Translations under genes and position numbers: made by a program | Shown: piece after piece, positions 7,881-16,844 of the stretch | Layout of the letters: each line of letters starts with the position of its first letter | How positions within the stretch are numbered: position 1 is the stretch's first letter | The notes under the pieces: generated by a model | The model's input: only the letters and a program-made list of their open reading frames with translations | Told to the model about the DNA's origin: nothing | Databases searched by the model: none | Assembly: GCA_910577825.1 (NCBI GenBank) | Contig: CAJTOK010000032.1 | Location: 1 to 41,634, forward strand | Source: an uncultured Lachnospiraceae bacterium | GTDB taxonomy: Bacteria > Bacillota > Clostridia > Lachnospirales > Lachnospiraceae | Reading direction: 5' to 3' | DNA: 41,634 nucleotides

Positions 7881-9848
7881 TTAAAACTGTTCTGGTATAT
7901 TATTTTCTTTTACAAGCCCTGTCAGCTTGTCTTTTACATCATCTGAAGCAGATAAAATAATGTCTGCGGAAGCCGCTATCTGTTCTGTGGAAGCTGCAAG
8001 GCTGTCTACCCTTATATTAATATCAGTTGTTATATCCATCAGGTTTTTACTGTCTTCTATTATCTTTGAAACATATTGTAATATCTTCTCCTGGCTTTCA
8101 TTGCTTCTTGATGCGGTATCACGTGAACTTGTTGCAAGGTTATTTATTTCATCTGCTACTACTGCAAAGCCCCTGCCGGCTTCCCCTGCCCTTGCTGCTT
8201 CAATGCTTGCATTAAGTGCGAGCAGGTTTGTCTGTTCTGCAATGGAAACAACATCTTCATTGTTATGTGTAAGTTCTGATATCATATCATTGATTTCATA
8301 CATTGAGTTATTTAAAACTTTGCAGAAATTAGTGATATCGTGCATATGTTTTGCAATCTCTGTACTTTCACCAGCATTGCTTGTGTTGCCATTTGACATA
8401 TTGCCAACTGCTTCATGCAGCACTTCAAAGCTGTTATTTATCTCATTAACTGTTTCAATAATATTTTCTCCCTGCTTTTTAATAATCTCTTTCTCTTCTT
8501 CATTCTCCCTTGCAAGCATCATTGCATTTTCCCTTTGTTCTTCAACCTGGCTCTTAATATAGTAAATACAGTTCTCTTTTTTATTAAATCCATTATGTAT
8601 GGCTGTAACCATATCTTCACAACAGTCATACCCGCAGCATGAACAGTTAATATGCTGTGTTTCATATGTATCTTTATTCATGCTTATAAATATTGCCTGC
8701 TTCTGTTCCTCAGAAGGTATATTATTTTTACATGAAGACGAAAGATTTTCATATGTCCTTAAGTAATCGTTTAAATCCAGGTTCCTGAACTGGCGGTTAA
8801 ACTTCTTTAACCGCTGTTTAGGTGAAAGGTTTTTTGACCATGCGCTTGCCAGGCCGCTTTTCTTCACGCTCTCCCTTATTTTAAGCACATTGTAAAGTGC
8901 ATCATCTGTTTTAGAAATTGCAGGGTCTGTTGCTGTACCGCACAGGCAGCCTTCAGCACAGTTAAGCGCATCTATAAAAAGATAAGGTGTACGTTCCTTT
9001 GTTATACGTTCTTTGTTATTTTCAAGGAACTCATACATATGCTTTTCACCTTCAATCTGCCTTATAAATACACTTTCCCCTAAGAACCAGTATACATTTT
9101 CCTTAAGCCCTCCAGGCATAGGGTAGAGTGAGCCAAGCCCGTATTCTATTTCATCTGAACAAAGGTTTCCATGTATATTATGTTCTTTTACATATTCCAT
9201 AAGATGTTTAAATGTTACATTATATTGTATATAGCCTTTATTGGAAGGCTCTTCCATTTCAAGTTTCTTGGCTATGCACGGGCTTATAAAGGCAAGCTTG
9301 TCTGTAATGCCCATAACTTTCTTTGCATATATTGCTGCACACATCATAGGGCTCTGCACCGGGAAAAGCTTTGGAAGCAGTTCTGGCAGGTAACGTTCAA
9401 TATATCCTACAACCGCAGGGCATGGCTGCGAAATCCCGCCTTTGAAATCCTGCTTCTGTATATAGTTTAAATATCCCCATGTAGTAATATCTGCACCAAA
9501 GGATACACTTATAATCCTGTTCACTCCCAGGTTTTTAAGGCCTCCAAGTACTTTTTCATATTCCTCCGGGTAATTTGCCTTAAATGCCGGTGCAAGCAGA
9601 AGCGAAATCTTCTCCCCTCTCTTTAATGCTTCAAAAAACTCTTCTGTATCATCTATAAATTCCCTTGCTCTATGTTCACATACATCAAAACATGCACCAC
9701 ATGCAACACATTTGTCCCCATCTACATCTATCCTGTTCCTGCCATCTTTTTCTGTAGATACACAAGCGCCGGTACAGCTGCAGACACTTATACATTTATT
9801 ACATCCAATACAATTATTATTAGTAATTACCAGACCCCTGTTAACCAT
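7881..9848 (-). CDS. [FeFe]-hydrogenase-like / chemoreceptor signalling fusion protein
   Basis: A 655-residue soluble protein with three parts. Residues 8-60 hold two ferredoxin-like 4Fe-4S motifs (CIGCNKCISVCSC and CVACGACFDVCE). Residues 80-330 resemble the catalytic domain of iron-only hydrogenases. The four Cys that bind the 4Fe-4S part of the H-cluster appear present: Cys143 (QPCPAV), Cys191 (SPCIAKKLE), Cys297 and Cys301 (NCAEGCLCG). The proton-relay Cys of the usual TSCCP motif is Pro142. Residues 400-430 form another Cys-rich iron-sulfur module (CSCCGYDCC...C427). Residues 440-645 are a coiled-coil chemoreceptor domain whose tip EQTNLLALNASIEAARAGEA is near-canonical. No membrane segment is present, so a cytoplasmic H2 or redox sensor is the best reading, not a bulk hydrogenase. 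Confidence 0.88.
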   Translation of the reverse strand: MVNRGLVITNNNCIGCNKCISVCSCTGACVSTEKDGRNRIDVDGDKCVACGACFDVCEHRAREFIDDTEEFFEALKRGEKISLLLAPAFKANYPEEYEKVLGGLKNLGVNRIISVSFGADITTWGYLNYIQKQDFKGGISQPCPAVVGYIERYLPELLPKLFPVQSPMMCAAIYAKKVMGITDKLAFISPCIAKKLEMEEPSNKGYIQYNVTFKHLMEYVKEHNIHGNLCSDEIEYGLGSLYPMPGGLKENVYWFLGESVFIRQIEGEKHMYEFLENNKERITKERTPYLFIDALNCAEGCLCGTATDPAISKTDDALYNVLKIRESVKKSGLASAWSKNLSPKQRLKKFNRQFRNLDLNDYLRTYENLSSSCKNNIPSEEQKQAIFISMNKDTYETQHINCSCCGYDCCEDMVTAIHNGFNKKENCIYYIKSQVEEQRENAMMLARENEEEKEIIKKQGENIIETVNEINNSFEVLHEAVGNMSNGNTSNAGESTEIAKHMHDITNFCKVLNNSMYEINDMISELTHNNEDVVSIAEQTNLLALNASIEAARAGEAGRGFAVVADEINNLATSSRDTASRSNESQEKILQYVSKIIEDSKNLMDITTDINIRVDSLAASTEQIAASADIILSASDDVKDKLTGLVKENNIPEQF

Positions 9849-9910
9849 TCATAACCCTCCGTTTGTAATTAAATTTGCTTCCTTTTAATTCTCCAGTAAA
9901 CATCTTTTTT

Positions 9911-9939
9911 ATTATATCATACAAATTAAAGGATTTCCA
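9911..9939 (-). promoter_or_regulatory. Promoter of the hydrogenase-like receptor gene
   Basis: On the minus strand, a perfect -10 TATAAT (9911-9916) carries an extended TGA just before it. A weaker -35 TGGAAA (9934-9939) lies 17 bp upstream. The gene start has GGAGGG close by. This gives the gene its own promoter separate from the FIST operon upstream. Confidence 0.7.
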
Positions 9940-9992
9940 CTATAAAGTTTAAGCCCGGTAATAGGTTATCTGCCAGATATATCATTATTATG

Positions 9993-10934
9993 TCAATTAT
10001 TTATTTCTAATCCGTCCACAACAGGTATTATCTGTTCCAGCATATTGTCCATATCCTCAAACATTGAACTTTTAGTTGTATTTAATTCACTTGCCCTGTC
10101 AATATGCTTTACTACTTCATTATACTGTGCTTCTGTATCTGAAAAAAGCTGTTTAAATTCCCTTAACCTCTCCTGTGATGAATAAACAGTGCCTTTTATC
10201 TGTTCCTGTACTGCTTCTGCACTTCCTGCTGCTGTGATGATTTCATCAAACATATGGTATGTCCTGTCAACATTTTCCATGCTTTGTGTCATTGCCATAT
10301 TGGATGCTGTAATGCTTTCATTCATTTTTCCTGTGCCATGCTCCACACTTCCAAGCCCTGTATCAACCATTCCTGCAAGGCCTTTGATTTCATCCGCAAG
10401 GCTTTTTACTTCCCCTGCAACTACTGCAAAACCCTTTCCGTGCTCCCCTGCTTTAGCGGCCTCAATAGCAGCATTAAGTGCAAGTATATTTGTCTGGTCT
10501 GCAATTTTTACTATCTGTTTCATAATTTTTTTAATATCTTCTATAGCCTCCTCAAACCCGGCAAATGTATCCTGGATTTCACTGAAACAGTCCTGCACCT
10601 GGACTGAACTGGCTTTAAGCCCGTTTACCTGCTGCTGCACCCTGCCTACTTTATCCGTAATCCCGTCTTTTACCACTGTGAACTGTCCCGCTGCATCACC
10701 AACTGATGTGAAAACATCATTAAATGTATCAAGTTTCTCTTTTAGTGCCATATCTTCTTTAAGCACTTTCTGGAATGCAAGCCTTATCCCCCTTAGTTCA
10801 TTAAGTGATTCAATTTCTTTTAATACCAGCTCTTTCCTGTAATCCTTAAGACTGTTTGCAATATGTACAACCGGGTACAGTCCTGTCCCTTCTGCTGCCC
10901 TGCCCTTCCTGCCACTGCGCTTAGGTAAAAACAT
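9993..10934 (-). CDS. Soluble methyl-accepting chemotaxis-like protein
   Basis: A 313-residue protein made almost entirely of heptad-like helix. The conserved chemoreceptor tip spans about residues 143-185 (ADQTNILALNAAIEAAKAGE, then GKGFAVVAGEVKSLADE), which binds CheA and CheW in known receptors. No membrane segment and no recognisable ligand domain are present, so it probably receives its signal from a partner. The FIST protein encoded 28 bp upstream is the obvious candidate. The start at 10934 has GGAGG upstream; a longer frame to 10979 would overlap the FIST gene. No CheA or CheW gene is in the window. Confidence 0.88.
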   Translation of the reverse strand: MFLPKRSGRKGRAAEGTGLYPVVHIANSLKDYRKELVLKEIESLNELRGIRLAFQKVLKEDMALKEKLDTFNDVFTSVGDAAGQFTVVKDGITDKVGRVQQQVNGLKASSVQVQDCFSEIQDTFAGFEEAIEDIKKIMKQIVKIADQTNILALNAAIEAAKAGEHGKGFAVVAGEVKSLADEIKGLAGMVDTGLGSVEHGTGKMNESITASNMAMTQSMENVDRTYHMFDEIITAAGSAEAVQEQIKGTVYSSQERLREFKQLFSDTEAQYNEVVKHIDRASELNTTKSSMFEDMDNMLEQIIPVVDGLEINN

Positions 10935-10962
10935 TTTATATCCTCCTGGTTTTAACATCTTA

Positions 10963-12000
10963 TTACTCAAATACAGCACATGTCATTGACTGGTTGACAA
11001 ACTGGCTGTTATAATGCTCCCCGTACCCTACAAGCCCTGCATGGCTGCCAAGCTTTGCCATATCCTGCAGGTACGTATCCATCTGGTTATTCTGGCTGAA
11101 TAAAAGGTAACGGAAAAGGCAGTTTACAGAAAACACTGCTGAAATATGCCCAAAATCATTTCTTATCTTCTGTATTGTTTCTTCTGCTATCTTCCTGTAA
11201 TCCTGGAGCTCTAAAAGCACAAGCACATCAGAGTCATTCACCTGCCTGAAACATGTAAGTGCACCGCCTTCTACAGATTTAATTGATATAATACATATAT
11301 CCTTTCCATTTAATTTGCCAAACGGGTTCTTAAATGTCTGTTCTGTAATATCTTTTTCCTGTATATTAAGGATTTCCTGGTAAACCTGTTTTGCCGGCCT
11401 TCCGTTAAGCTTCCCAAGAAGATATTTGCTGCGGTCTGTTTCAGATGCAATAAACTTGTTCATATTCATTGGCCTGTATATATTTTCTTTATATGCCTTG
11501 ACTTTCCCGTTCTTATTCTTTACAAGTGCATATGCGGCGGCATCATTATAAACCTTGCCGGCATCCCCTGTCCCCCCGGCAAGCTGTATATTTTTCTTCT
11601 TAAGCATACTGTATGCTGTCGTCAGCACACAGGCATCATTTCCTGAACAGAAATCAATACATATAGTATCCCTGCCAGACGCCTTGATTTTCTGCATGTC
11701 CTGCTCCAGCCGGTGTATGTATTTTACAGGCATTAAAGATACCTGTTCAAGTACACCTGCCACTGCTTCTACACCATCTGTATGTGCTATAATGCTTACA
11801 CCTTCTTCTGCAACCTTTGTGTCATAGCCCATTCCAATACATCCTATGCTAGGTACTCCTGGAAATAATTTCTCAAGTTCTGCTACATGCTGCACAAACT
11901 GGCTGCTGTTTGATATAAGCATAATAAACTGAGGGGCTGCTAATCCTTTTGCGGCTTCTTTAAGAATACCTCTCTGGCTCATTCCAAAAAATTGTTTCAT
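10963..12000 (-). CDS. FIST domain sensory protein
   Basis: A 345-residue protein matching FIST N (about 1-200) and FIST C (about 205-340) sensory domains. Recognisable features are FPGVPSIGCIGMGY, the AGGTGDAG loop near residue 140, and the VNCLFRYLLF and GLVGYGEHYNSQFVNQSMT stretches in the C-terminal part. FIST domains are thought to bind small ligands such as amino acids and are linked to signalling proteins. Here the domain stands alone but is followed at 28 bp by a soluble chemoreceptor, so the two probably form a split receptor. The start has AAGGAG 7 bases upstream. Confidence 0.87.
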   Translation of the reverse strand: MKQFFGMSQRGILKEAAKGLAAPQFIMLISNSSQFVQHVAELEKLFPGVPSIGCIGMGYDTKVAEEGVSIIAHTDGVEAVAGVLEQVSLMPVKYIHRLEQDMQKIKASGRDTICIDFCSGNDACVLTTAYSMLKKKNIQLAGGTGDAGKVYNDAAAYALVKNKNGKVKAYKENIYRPMNMNKFIASETDRSKYLLGKLNGRPAKQVYQEILNIQEKDITEQTFKNPFGKLNGKDICIISIKSVEGGALTCFRQVNDSDVLVLLELQDYRKIAEETIQKIRNDFGHISAVFSVNCLFRYLLFSQNNQMDTYLQDMAKLGSHAGLVGYGEHYNSQFVNQSMTCAVFE

Positions 12001-12112
12001 GGCATGTCTCCTTATAAATATGCTTCTGTAATTAAAATTCCCACCACAATAAATCTTTCATATAGAATAACCTATAAACAGATTTTCTGCAAGTAAATTT
12101 ATTAAACAAAAA

Positions 12113-12147
12113 ATGCGGGCTGCCTGTTCTTATATGGCATCCCGCAT
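12113..12147 (-). terminator. Intrinsic terminator after the surface protein gene
   Basis: On the minus strand an ATGCGGG...CCCGCAT stem, with an inner GCC/GGC pairing, is followed by a run of six T. It lies about 30 bp after the stop codon of the surface protein reading frame. Confidence 0.8.
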
Positions 12148-12175
12148 AGACTGGTATAATTTTCAATTTTCACAT

Positions 12176-15019
12176 TTACTGTACACTGAAAGCTTTCCAG
12201 GCTGACCAGCCAGAAAATACTTTTACTGTATTTTTGCCAGCTTTTACATTCTTATAAGTACGTATCCTTACATAATATTTTTTGCCAGTTTCCAGCCCGG
12301 ATATAACTTTTGAAGTTTTTTTCCTGTTTTTTACAGTAGTTTTAACAGTAGTTTTATTTATAAATTTTTTACTTGTGGAATACTGCACCTGGTATCCTTC
12401 TGTTTGTTCTGCCTGTTTCTTCCACTTTATTAAAAAGCCTTTTTTCTCTTTCTTTGTTTTTATAACAGATGTCCCTTCTGGCACTATTTTATATGTTTTA
12501 TTTACCGTACCCTGGTATTTACCATTAAAAGTAATTTTAATATTATAAATACCTGCTTTTTTCATGCCTTTTGCAAAAGATACCATATAATCAGTGCCAT
12601 TTCCTAAAATGTTTCCTGCGCTGTCTTTAACAGTTACCACTGGACGCTGTACTTTTTTATTATAAGTAACAAATTTTTTAGATAATTCCACGCTTTGTAC
12701 TGCATTTATTACCGTTTTGTGTAAAACAGTGCCACACTCTGTACAGTTATTTATAATGCTTCCGTCCTTTCCTTTACTGGCTTTTGTAATTACAGGCACA
12801 CTTTCTGTATGTCCTTTGGCAGGTACTTTTATGCCAGACTTTACAACGCTGCCACACAGGCGGCATTCTGTATGCCCGTACCCTTCTGTTGTACAGCCTG
12901 GCGCATATTCATTATTTCCAGTGTATAAGACCTTTACATCTTCTTCACATTTATCCCTTGTAATTGTTATTATTACAGGGTTATTCGTAATATTCCCAGA
13001 TATCCCGGTATTATATGCGGCAGCAGTTATAGAACCGCCCGCAGGGATTTCTTTCACACGGTCATTTGTATCCCATGACCAGCCATCAGGAAGCGGTACC
13101 AAAGCTACTGTTTTTATATTATTAGCAACATTTATTCTGCCATTGGCTGGATTTTCTGTGGCTTGTGGTGTGTCCTTTTTAAATACAGCAGTAAGTTCCC
13201 TGTCTTCTTTTGCTGTAAATGTATAATCTGCATCTGTACTTGCCTGCTGTCCATTTTCCCTCCATTCTGCAAATATATAACCAGCACTGGCAATGGCTTT
13301 AACAGTAACAGAAGCGCCTTCCTCTGCTTCTGCAGGGCCAGTAACAGTACCTCCCTCCGCGGGGCTTGCCATAACTTTTATTATAACCTGGCTTTTATTA
13401 ATGGAAGGAATATAATAAGACGGCTGGCTTGATGGCGAAGATGTCTGTACAGGGACAGGAGTTTCTGTATTTACAGGCGGTGCTGTTGTCACTGTGCTTG
13501 CTGGTGGTACTGTACTTGCTGCAGGGGATGGTGTTTCTGTTGGTACTGCACTTCCTGCTGGTGTTTCTGTTGGTTTTATACCCCCTGTTGGCGCTGGCGG
13601 CTCTGTTACAACAGGAATGTCTTCATACACTGCCTCTATAACAACATCTGTTGCTGGCATGGTAAACTTGTTATTTGATATTGTTAAAGTATCTGGATTT
13701 ACTTTCCACTCCTTAAAACGCTTTCCTTCTGGTGCTTATCCTGGCTCTAATAATATAATACTGCCTTCAGAATAATAATTTGGTGTTTCATTATCACCAT
13801 CCTTTATTGTAACAATAGAATATTTTTTATTATGATTTGTGCAAAAAACACCTTCCTTTTTTATATATCCTCCAGTTATACATATTTCTTCCCCATTTCC
13901 TGCCGAAACAGGTATTCCGTTATTTACCAGTAATGCCCCGTCTGGAATAATTAAACTCCCCCCCCCGTTTTTTATATGTAATACAGAATCTTCTGGAACA
14001 GAGAGAGTGCTACCCACTGGTAATGTAATACAGGAAGTAAGCTCTGTTTCCCCATATACTTTCCCATCGCTGCCATTAAATACAATACCCTTTTCTATAA
14101 TTTCTTCAATACTATCAAAATTTCTTATACTGTCCGCTATAACAGCACTTCCAGAAACAGATATATTATTAGAATGAAGTGCTGAAAATGCAGTTCCTGG
14201 CTTATTTGATACTTTTACATTTGGTATTGTTTCTCCATTTCCTGTAATATTTATATTACAAGAAGAAAAAATACCTGATGTGCTTTCTTTACTTCCACAT
14301 TCTACATTACCACCAGTAATATTAATATCTCCATCATCTGAACGTATGGCGCATTGTGGTGCATTAATATAAATATCTCCCCCACTGATATTTATAGGTT
14401 CACCATAAACTCCATCAAGTGCGCCTATGCCTGATGGTATATCTATATACATTGAACCACCCTGTATATTAACTTCCTTCCGGACAAAACAAAATCCTAT
14501 GTTTGACTTTATATTCCCTGATTCAATTCTAATACTTTTACCACCAAAAGCATAAGGTGATTCAGGTTTTGTTATTGGTTCACTTGTTCTTATATCAAGG
14601 CTTCCTTCCCCCTTTATTACATAATCACCTAAAGTATTATATGTTATAGACGACCCTGCTTTGTCTGTACTTCCAATCATGGCTTTATAATCTGTACTTG
14701 TAGTTTCTATAATATTATTACCTTTAAGAATAATATTTATAGTTTTACTATTATTATTATCTGGAAATACAAACCGTAACGCTTTAACTTCATCTGTTTT
14801 TATATAACAATTTTCCAGCTCCAGTGTCCCTCCATTATTATCTGCTGTCCATTTCCAGCCTTCTTCTTGGTTTTCTTCACCTTGGCTTATTGATAACTCA
14901 AGGGTTTCAGTACGTGTTGGTGTCATTTCCTGTCCTGTTTCTGCTGCATTTGTATTAACTGGAAGTGTCCCAATAACTACAGCCAGTGTAATTATAATGC
15001 TTAAAATTCTTCTTACCAT
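12176..15019 (-). pseudogene. Large secreted surface protein, interrupted by one in-frame TAA
   Basis: One continuous frame of 948 codons is broken only by TAA at 13736-13738 (codon 428). The first part has a signal peptide (about 1-26, ending NTNA) and a beta-rich region with repeated ISGG/ITGG motifs, like cell-surface carbohydrate-binding proteins. Sequence just before and after the stop joins into one InlB-like repeat: LEPG, stop, APEGKRFKEWKV, then FTMPATDVVIEAVYE. The second part has a Pro/Thr linker, a second InlB-like repeat (AEWRENG...YTFTAKEDRELTAVF), a Cys-containing domain, and a C-terminal fibronectin-type domain (VQYSTSKKF, YYVRIRTYKN, FSGWSAW). The second half has no ribosome binding site of its own. 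It is a nonsense pseudogene unless the stop is read through or is a sequencing error. Confidence 0.8.
13958..13966 (-). repeat. Homopolymer tract of nine G in the surface protein gene
   Basis: Nine C on the plus strand, read as GGG GGG GGG (three Gly) in the coding frame at about codons 352-354. Tracts of this length in low-GC genomes are prone to slippage. The current length keeps the frame. Confidence 0.85.
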
Positions 15020-15053
15020 ATGTTTATTCCCCCCTGTTAAAAAGAGGAATTAG

Positions 15054-15168
15054 TGTGAAAAATATATCTAAGGCAGCAAAAAACGCTACCTAAGATATAT
15101 TAAATTTCACACAGGAAAAATGCAAAACCAGCATTTTTCATCACTATTTGTGCCGCCTAAAGGCGGCA
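15054..15168. promoter_or_regulatory. Three dyads in the divergent surface-protein / LytTR regulator region
   Basis: The 162-bp divergent region holds three inverted repeats. The first (15054-15111) pairs TGTGAAA with TTTCACA outside and two 17-base arms matching at 15 positions inside. The second (15115-15139) is perfect, with 9-base arms GAAAAATGC and GCATTTTTC. The third (15151-15168) is TGCCGCC-TAAA-GGCGGCA, directly before the regulator's ribosome binding site. Both flanking genes use a GGGGGG site. The first may be an operator. The third would form in the regulator's mRNA leader and could affect its translation. Confidence 0.55.
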
Positions 15169-15181
15169 TGGGGGGATTATT

Positions 15182-15922
15182 ATGAGAATCGCATTAGTAG
15201 AAGACGGGCAGGATGAACTGGAATTTCTTCAACAAACAGTACAAAAACATATGCCGGTTACTGGTACCAGGGCAGATATTATTGATAAATTTTATACTGT
15301 AAAAGAATTTTTATCTGGCTTTAAAACAGGAAAATATGATTTAGTTTTACTTGGTATTTGCCTTGAAGATACTGCAGGCATTGGTATTGCCAAAAAAATC
15401 ATGGAAACAGATAATAATGTAGCAGTTGTGTTTTATACAAACAATAATGGATTTGCAAAAGAAAGTTATGGGACGGACGCCAGGTATTGCCTGCTTAAAC
15501 AATTTTCAGAGAAAAATATAACAACTATGTTTGCATGTTTAAATCTTTATAAAGACAGCCAGGACAAGGACTAGTCAATAACACTTCCAGACGGACAGGA
15601 AATATTGCTCCGGAATATTATTTATACCGAATATTTTAACCATGTTATAACAATTTATAATAAAAAAGGACAGAATATAAAAACACGGATTTCACACAGC
15701 AAAATGGAAGAACTGTTGTGCTGCCACCAGTATTTTTGCTGCTGCTCTAAAGGCATAATTGTAAATTTCCATGAGGTAGCAGGACAGGAAAAGAACACTT
15801 TTAATATGAGTAATGGAAGTTTGATATCTATAAGCCGGAGAAGACTTAAAAATGTCCGGGATTTGTATATTAAATTCAGCTTTCACCAAATAAGGGAAAA
15901 GTTTAAGACGCCACAAATGTGA
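15182..15922 (+). pseudogene. LytTR-family response regulator, interrupted by one in-frame TAG
   Basis: A frame of 246 codons with a single TAG at 15572-15574 (codon 131), located in the linker between the two domains. Residues 1-120 are a receiver domain with the acidic pair Glu7-Asp8, but the phospho-acceptor position is Gly58 (DLVLLGICLED, where family members have Asp). The usual Lys-Pro is Lys-Gln in LLKQFSE. After the stop, the frame continues as SITLPDGQEILLRNIIYTEY and ends in ISRRRLKNVRDLY, a complete LytTR DNA-binding domain. A TTG at 15605 with AGGA upstream might allow weak restart. It looks like a decaying regulator of the divergent surface protein gene. Confidence 0.8.
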
Positions 15923-15968
15923 CGCCATAAATCTGGTACAAATATTTATACAATTTCCAAATTGTTAA

Positions 15969-16415
15969 TTATTCCATGTTTTCAATGCTCTCAATTAATG
16001 AACGCCATTCTGCAGGGCTCATTGATGATAACCCTCTGTTAAAACAAATTACTGAAATTAATAATACAACGGCTAATACAAGCCCGATTGATGCGCATAT
16101 AACACCTGCTATAGCAAGGCTTCTTCCTGGCAGTTTCCTTACAAGTACCATAATAGAAAATACAAGCCCAAGTATTGAAAGTATAATTGAAATATACCAT
16201 GCACAGCAGCATATAATTGATAATATGCCACATACCATGCCTGCTATAGCAAAACCTGACGCACCTTCTGTTGACTGGCTGTGCATCCTTGCAAGGTTCT
16301 GTTGTGTATCCTGGTAAGTGCCTGATTGTGTAAAACCATCATCTGGTTCTTTTTCAAAATTTTGCTTTGGGAAACCATTATGTGGTTCTTTTTCAAAATT
16401 TCCATTGTCGTCCAT
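15969..16415 (-). CDS. DUF4190-like small membrane protein
   Basis: A 148-residue protein. The N-terminus is hydrophilic and contains two similar copies of a NFEKEP-DGF motif (about 6-28). Two hydrophobic regions follow at about 53-90 and 98-128, with the GFAIAGMVCGILSI and RSLAIAGVICASIGL pattern of the DUF4190 family. Function is unknown. The start has a well-placed AGGAGG site. It is convergent with the broken LytTR regulator and stands alone. Confidence 0.8.
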   Translation of the reverse strand: MDDNGNFEKEPHNGFPKQNFEKEPDDGFTQSGTYQDTQQNLARMHSQSTEGASGFAIAGMVCGILSIICCCAWYISIILSILGLVFSIMVLVRKLPGRSLAIAGVICASIGLVLAVVLLISVICFNRGLSSMSPAEWRSLIESIENME

Positions 16416-16491
16416 AAAAATCCTCCTGTGTTTTTTATTAAAATTACCACTTCACTATTTTACCATTTATTCATATATAATGCAAATATAT

Positions 16492-16622
16492 TTATCTATC
16501 ATCCTCCCGTATCTCTTTCATATATTCATCAATATTTTTCTCTTTTCGCTTGGTATTACAAAACTGTCCCAGTCAATTTCCTTTTTCTGTTTTTGTTTAT
16601 TTGGATAACCGGGCTTGGAAAA
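16492..16622 (-). pseudogene. Frameshifted remnant of a small gene
   Basis: On the minus strand, sequence encoding KKEIDWDSFVIPSEKR runs into NIDEYMKEIREDDR and a TAA only if one base is restored in an A5 run near 16533. The composite looks like the tail of a small bacterial protein, but no start codon is present and an in-frame stop precedes it at 16623-16625. I cannot name the family. It is probably the decayed end of an older gene, which leaves the stretch 16416-16662 otherwise empty. Confidence 0.35.
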
Positions 16623-16662
16623 CTATTTTTCTAAGTCTAATTTCCGGCAAGATAATTTTATG

Positions 16663-16833
16663 TCATTTTAAAGACCTTCTTTGTAATATTAATGGTGTCA
16701 TTTTTTCCATCAGCGCATCAGCAATACGCTTATTTTTTTTGTTTATAATTTTTTTCTGCTGTTCTCTGCCCCATTTAACTGCTTTTTTTAAATCTTCTGG
16801 TCTTTCACTTAATATAACATGTTCTTCATTCAT
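16663..16833 (-). CDS. Small hypothetical protein, 56 residues
   Basis: A short, charged, mostly helical protein (MNEEHVILSERPEDLKKAVK at the start, ending QRRSLK). The ATG at 16833 has GGGGGT 6 bases upstream, and the gene begins only 11 bp after the JAB-domain gene ends, so they are probably co-transcribed and coupled. No family recognised. The central region is strongly basic (KKIINKKNKR), which could fit nucleic-acid or protein binding. Confidence 0.6.
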   Translation of the reverse strand: MNEEHVILSERPEDLKKAVKWGREQQKKIINKKNKRIADALMEKMTPLILQRRSLK

Positions 16834-16844
16834 AAGTGCACCCC

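Noticed and set aside
7927..8562. 211-residue plus-strand frame opposite the hydrogenase-like receptor gene
   Set aside because: The Ser/Leu-rich content is the usual antisense image of a helical chemoreceptor gene.
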